Program-made: the position numbers and the translations under genes
Origin: Lagopus muta
Taxonomy: Eukaryota; Chordata; Aves; Galliformes; Phasianidae
Reading direction: 5' to 3'
Length of the DNA stretch: 64,000 nucleotides
Assembly: GCF_023343835.1 (NCBI RefSeq)
Contig: NC_064447.1
Coordinates: 9,320,501-9,384,500 of the forward strand
Notes under the pieces: model-generated
Database searches by the model: none
What the model was told of the DNA's origin: nothing
The model's input: only the letters and a program-made list of their open reading frames with translations
Shown here: positions 58,301-64,000 of the stretch, piece after piece
Numbering within the stretch: position 1 is the first letter of the stretch
How the letters are laid out: each line of letters begins with the position of its first letter

Positions 58301-60093
58301 AAATAACAAGTAAACAGGAAAGGCAGGGCATCCCACGGAGACAGCCCGCTGCGTCGGAGTTGGGCTTGGCTGCTCTCTGTGCCCTGTCCCCATGCACTCA
58401 CCTCCTCCTGCTGGGGAGAGACTGTGTCCCATCCCATCTGATATCCACTGCAGGGTCCAGTGGTGCCACCCCGTGTCCACTGCAGCAAGGCGGGCTCTGT
58501 TTTGGGCTCACACCTCTTGTGCAGCTCCCAATGCTCACACATGAGCTGGGGACCAAAACTGCAGAAGCAACACCAGTGCTTGCAGTGGACATTGCAGCAG
58601 GTGGCTGCTGGCTCCCTCAAGCACATGGAGCAGGGAGGACAAGAGGGTTGGGGACATGAGCTCCAGTGCAGCACTGTGCTCACTGCCATGCCCTCTCTCC
58701 TGTGCAGCTAATGGATGCCCACAGTAGGGTGAGAGGGTCACAGGGCTCAGTGCTTTGCAGCACTTCCACCCCTGTTGGTCCAGGGTACCGTGTGCCTGCA
58801 GGGCACAGCAGGCACATTTTGCTCTCTCCTGGAATTTGCTATAGCAGAGGTGCTGAGAAAGGGACAGTGCCTGCACTATGGCATCCTACCCAATCTCGAC
58901 CCCATCCCAATGCAGCCTTTGGGACGGGCCCTTCATTCCCCATTTCCACACTTCTCGCTTTGCACGGGGAAGGGATACACATCCCACTGCCTGGAGCAGT
59001 GCTGGCCCTGGCCTCAGTGGAGTCCTCGATGGGGCTGCTCTATCCCATCAACACACGAGAACGCTTCCTGCCCCAGCGGGGAGCTTCATCACCCATCTAT
59101 AGCAGCAAAGGGAAACCAGCTCAGGCAGCAGATACAATAACCACAGTCCGCATAGCGCTTTAAAATTTGCCTCCTGTGGTTGCCGTCCTCCTCTTCCCTG
59201 CCAAGCTTCCTCACCCGGTGATGAATGACCTCGTCCGGGTACCGCCGGTACCAGGCGAGCGCAGCTGCGGGGCTGCTTTCCAGGGCGGGCGCTGCAGATG
59301 GCCGCTCCGCACCGACAGCACAGCTGCACGCTGGGGCTGCCACGCCATGCCACAAAGGGACAGAACACACAATGAATGGGAGCAGGGGAACGGGCAGGGA
59401 GGGATGCTGGGGGGTCTCCAGGAGTGGGTCTGTGTGGTGAGGGCTGCACACATGGCATGGTTGTGCCCAAAGGGCTTCATGGGGATGGGGAGATGCTACT
59501 TACAGAAAGTGACAGCTTCTCATCCTCCTGGCTTCAGTTCTGGCTTTTCTGGTGCTGGTTCTCAGCCTCTGGTTCCAAGTCAAGAAGCAAGCTTGCATTG
59601 CCTATAAGCAGGTCTGTGTTGGAAATGCTGCAGACAATGCCCTCCCAACAAGATACTTTTTTGGAGAAAAACCTGCTTGAACAGTAAACCTCAGAACTTG
59701 CCCAATTACTAAGCTAAACTGGGAGCAACTCCCAGTTTCCCATGTGGAAGGAGACACAGAGCTGCCCCCACCTGCAGCCTGGCAACATTCATCCCTCCCA
59801 TCCAAGCCAGGAGTTCCTGCACTGTGAATCCAGGGCAGAAAATCTGCACCCAGGCAGCACTGGATGGCTGCCACAGAACCAAGGGCGTGATGGGCTGCAC
59901 CTTGCAAAATCATCTCAGACTGAAGTCATTTATACTCATTGTGCCACCTCAGAATTTAGTGCTTTGCAAAACCATCTCAGCCTTTTACAGCGACTATTCC
60001 AAGAGGTGAGAACACTTACTGATTTGCCTTTTGTTTCCAAAGCCTATCTACCTCCTTCAGTATTTCAGCACTATCATAACTGTTAGCATCTTT
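58301..60093. other. Intergenic, no gene supported
   Basis: GC-richer unique sequence. Several overlapping open frames occur on both strands without recognisable motifs. Confidence 0.4.
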
Positions 60094-60325
60094 CACAGAA
60101 TCACAGAACCATTCAGGTTGGAAAAGACGTCTGGGATCCTCAAGCCCAACCTCAACCTATCCCACTGAACGTGCCCCAAATGCCACATCTCCATGGTCCT
60201 TGAGCACCTCCAGGGATGGTGACCCCACCACGTCCCTGGGCAGCAGTGCCAGTGCCTGGCACCGTTCTTTCAAAGAAGTTGTTCCTCTTATCCAACCTGA
60301 ACGTCCCCTATTGGCAGCAAAACTG
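60094..60325 (-). repeat. CR1 LINE fragment
   Basis: Antisense CR1 of about 230 bp: CACAGAATCACAGAACCATT, GGTTGGAAAAGACGTCTGGG, CACCTCCAGGGATGGTGACC, CCTGGGCAGCAGTGCCAGTG, TTCCTCTTATCCAACCTGAA. Confidence 0.93.
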
Positions 60326-60929
60326 GGTCAAAAGCTGCAGCGTGGAGACCTCACATTCCCACATAGCCCCTTCCCATGACTTCAGAATGGCCACAGCCAT
60401 GGCTGGCCCAATTCCCACCGCGAGCCACTCGCCCAATGTATTGCCACCAGAAGTATTGGAAAGGAGTTAAGCATATACATCCCTAAATGCTTTTTCAGCT
60501 GACTGGATTTTGCTTGGTTAATCCAAGTTTGTGCATGTATGAAGAGCAGATATCGGCCAGACACAGTGCATACAGATCTATTTGCTCCTGTGCATCGCAG
60601 GGTGCAGCTGCTGCCAGCAGCCCTCATGCTTGGGCTCCTGAAATCCATCTGCAAATATGTGCCCAGTGGGCAATGCCTGGCTGTGGCACTGAGCTCCGCA
60701 GGATGCACTAAATGACAGACTGCTCCACCGTCTCCTTTCAGGGCTAAAATAGCTCTTCTCAAAGCAAGCAGCAAAACATGCACATTCAGCCCTAAAGCGT
60801 GGCGTGCCTCTGCGTCTGTCAGCCCAGCACCAGGGCTTCCTCCTGCTTCCCCATAAAGCTGAAAAGCACCCGGCCTGGCTGCTCCATGCTCGGTAACGAG
60901 CAATTATTTCCTTCTAAAGTAAAATGAAA
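60326..60929. other. Intergenic, no feature recognised
   Basis: Unique sequence with no supported gene. Confidence 0.4.
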
Positions 60930-61245
60930 TAGGAACCATTCCCATAATCACCTACTGGATTTTATCAGCATGTTTGGGTTATGCTTTTGCCCCTTCGGCT
61001 AATGCCTAATTGATTCTTTAATCTCTACAACGCTTTTATTGACTGATACAAGAGCGATTTGGTCGATTGGCGGCAGGAAAGCAGGCTGCAAACCCGCCGA
61101 GACTCACGACATGGTGCTGGGATGACCTCATCCGAAGCGAACGCTTTATTTGATAATCTATCACTTATTTATTATTCTAACTAACCGCTTGCAGGTGGTG
61201 TGATTTTAACGTAATTGTCTCAGCAATAGTTAACACACGCGGAAA
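60930..61245. promoter_or_regulatory. Candidate conserved non-coding element
   Basis: Unique AT-rich block with CTAATGCCTAATTGATTC, TTTATTGACTGATAC, GCTTTATTTGATAATC and CTCAGCAATAGTTAACAC. Several CpG-bearing words are kept (GCGATTTGGTCGATTGGCGG, CATCCGAAGCGAACGC). No coding potential. Confidence 0.38.
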
Positions 61246-64000
61246 AGCTCAGCGACATGCAAGCTTATCCCGAGCAGCTACTGCAGAGGAAATCGGGGGA
61301 GCGGTGTGTGGGGCAGCACTGCATCCCACAGCTGCTGCACATCCACTGTGGGCATGAGAGCACGTCCCGACGGCTGCTCTGCGGGGAGGAAACCGGAGGC
61401 TGCAGAGGATGGGGGGAGTTGGAGGTCGTTGGTTGAGTGCTTTGCTGCTAGGAGAACAGCCCCGAAATCCCTCCTGCAAAACCAGATGCCTGTCTGTAGT
61501 ATTGCTGTGGAGAGCACAGGGTCTGCCATCAGGTATAAAGGGAAACTGAGGCACTGCTGGAGCACAGCCCGGCTCCAGCAGCACTGATGCCACACGTCCA
61601 GGGCTGCCCCGTGCCAGGTGCCCACAGAAGGACAAAAGGCACCAGGAGGGGCAGAAACCCCAGTGCTGAGGAGAACATGTGGCTCTGCAGCCAGCTCCCT
61701 CCTCCCCATTGCCCTCCTGCAAAAACCTGACCCTGCAGAGCATTTTTGGCAGTGACACGTGAGGCAATGGGACATGGAGACAGCTGGGTGTCCCCTCACA
61801 TCCCTACATGTCTCCATGATGGGACTGCCAAGCAGAGCAGCATGAGGGCACAGGGAGACCCGAGGGTTCAGGCTGGCACAACCCACACGAAATCCTGCAC
61901 AAACAGTGTAGGTTTGGGGGTCATTTCTAGAAGCCACCACGTTGCTTTTTCCCTAAAACTGTGGCATTTTGAGTGGCAAGTCTCCACAACCCTCCCAGCC
62001 CCCGACTGACAGAAGGCACAAAGAAACCCTCCCTGCTTCATTTTTAATCTCGTCTGGAAATTAGGGGGGGGGGGGGTGGGGAGGTGGAGAAATAATTTTT
62101 TCACTAAAATAAAAATTGATCCATAATGAAAATAGATTTCTAATGGGAAAAGTTTAGTGCAAATGGAAGCTTTTAAAGATCCTTTTGACTGACAATAACC
62201 TGAAGACCCTCCAGGAACTCCAGACCCAGAATAATCAGATTAAATGAAAACTAATATACGATCCTGAAATTCATCCCATGCTGCTCTAAACTTATAGCAG
62301 CTGGGTAATTTAGCCTACAGGTTTCTGCCTCATGCCCAGCAGTTCACACTGAATTGTTTAGCCAAACTTAATCTACTGGGAAGGAAAAAAGCTCTTTCCT
62401 TTAATATGTGTTAAAGCAAAGCCAGCTTCTAAAGGCAGATTGGAGCAGGGGAGGTGTGCAGATAGATTTTCTGTGGGATCTCATAGACTGCAGCTTGGCT
62501 GCTTTAAAGCAAATAACCACAAGTTATACATGAAGGAGGAACGTGAGCTCTGTTTGGAGCACGGAGCTGTCAGTGCAGGTAGCACAGGGCTGCCCCTGCA
62601 CAAAGCGCTGGTGCTCAGCATTACCTTGTGCTGCTAATCTCGGCAGAGAGCTCAGCTGTCCTCCAAAGCGACCTTTCTTATGTTTGGAGACAGAACTTCA
62701 AACTATAAATCCATCATTAAAGACTTTCCAGCTGTCTGAAATTCCCGTGGGAGGGCGAGCGCTGCGTGTTAACACACAGCACAGGTTTCCATCTCACCTC
62801 CAGAAGACAGCTCTCCTGGAGGGCCTGGAGACAGGAGGGGATCTGTAATGATGTGAGAGCTCTTGCAGCTTTGTATTCAACAGAGCCTGAGCCAAAGCTT
62901 CATATGGCTATAACACAACCAAAGTGCTCCTTTCCTTCGGGGACCCCAAACAGCCTGATCCATCCTCCCACATCCCCCTCCCTTGGACACCTTCAGCTCA
63001 TGCTGAAAGCCCCACTGCTGGGTTTTCCCAAATTGCACAGGGAATGATTTATCCACTGGGGCAGCGGGAGCCCCAGAATGCCAGGATGTGACAGGCATGC
63101 AGCAGCTGCACCAACGGCTCTGGTGGGACCTCAAGAAGGAACAGGAGGGAGGAATGGGATTAGATGTAACCCCAAATCAGGGAATGGGCCAGAAGAGCAC
63201 AGCAAAGCCAAAAGAGCTATGGGGGCAGCCAGGAGCTGCCACGTATTATTGTCCAGATCCTAATCCTGGGGCCATGAGGTTGCAGACCCCTGCCCATCCC
63301 CAGCAGCACCCAAAGGACCTGGCAGCAGCGGGCTCAGAATTATCTCTCAAGATGGATTTATGGTGTGCTGATGTGGGAATGCCACAAAGCTTTATGTCCA
63401 GCACATAGCTCAAGGAAAGTAAAAACCTCTCCAAGAAAACTTCCAGTCAACAGATAACACAATGTGGTTCCGATTTCCTAACCCCCACAAAATAATTGTT
63501 TCTTTTCTTTTTTAAAAAGTTCTGTCCAAAGGGAAACGTTTCTAATTTAATCCCCTGCATCCACCTTCCTCGCTGCCTTTGAATGTATATTATCTTCCAG
63601 CCAGCACTGCAGCATGGAGCAAGAATTTTAGATTTAAAAAAAAAAAAAGCAACCTTTAAACAGCACAATGCACAGCAAACAGGAATGTAAATGACGGTCT
63701 GGGTTCCATTATCCCTGACCCAGAGGTTGGAAACCAAAAGAAATTAATTAAAGCGGGGCGGGGGGCACCCCGCGTGCTGCCGGCGAGTGGCTGCAGTGCA
63801 GAGCTGCCGTGTCCCTGCGCCCTCGCACCGTCACTCACCGGACGGACCGACCCTGCTCGTGCAGCTTGTTTGCATTAGGGCCAGCGTGGAGGGGAAGCAG
63901 CCAGCAGGGCTGGGGCAGTAAGGGGCTTTTAGAAAAAAGGAAGCTTTGGGTGGAATGAATGAGGAGGGAGCGCCGATGGCTGCAGCCATGTCAAGGGAAT
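61246..64000. other. Intergenic to window end, no gene supported
   Basis: 61250-61950 is GC-rich with long chance frames. A G13 run lies at 62064-62076. 62090-62370 is AT-rich unique DNA with GACTGACAATAACC, a possible conserved block. An A12 run sits near 63637-63648. The last 250 bp are GC-rich with CpGs, perhaps approaching a CpG island of the next gene. Confidence 0.35.

Noticed and set aside
61278-61940. 220-codon minus-strand frame and overlapping plus frames
   Set aside because: GC-rich region with no splice context, motif or homology I recognise. Likely chance.
1-64000. tRNA, rRNA, CRISPR or bacterial operon features
   Set aside because: None seen; the window is vertebrate nuclear DNA.

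Overview
The window is vertebrate nuclear DNA, almost certainly from a galliform-type bird. The evidence is interrupted genes with GT-AG introns, a CpG-island promoter, and many short 5'-truncated CR1 LINE fragments whose 3' tails carry the typical avian CR1 ends. The pair CHTF18-GNG13 is also adjacent in human 16p13.3, near LMF1 and SOX8, so this is probably the avian counterpart of that block (chicken chromosome 14 by recollection). Species cannot be fixed from sequence alone.

Layout. (1) 1-7.7 kb, plus strand: the last 13 coding exons of CHTF18, the clamp-loader subunit of the alternative RFC complex; the 5' part of the gene lies left of the window. (2) 7.7-9.6 kb, minus strand: GNG13, a 67-residue G-protein gamma subunit, convergent with CHTF18 so that the two 3' ends nearly touch. 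(3) 9.6-13 kb: non-coding, with a degenerate minisatellite and a diverged repeat pair. (4) 13-27.5 kb, minus strand: a complete 19-coding-exon gene that I reconstructed exon by exon. Every junction keeps the reading frame and gives 708 residues. The protein opens with a SUMO-interacting-motif-like stretch, followed by a Cys/His-rich module and a long helical-looking remainder. I do not recognise a named gene. Its promoter is a CpG island with three YY1-type motifs in ~45-bp tandem units. (5) 27.6-64 kb: no gene I can support. It holds CR1 fragments, simple repeats, and AT-rich unique blocks that look like conserved non-coding elements, as expected of a regulatory domain beside a developmental gene (SOX8 is a candidate by human synteny only).

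The genes do not form a pathway. CHTF18 acts in sister-chromatid cohesion and replication, GNG13 in sensory G-protein signalling, and the third protein may be a SUMO-linked nuclear factor (inference). The most noteworthy observations are the unrecognised 708-residue gene, its YY1 array, a GC-AG intron inside it, CR1 fragments abutting three CHTF18 splice acceptors, and a CR1 3' end expanded into a tandem array.
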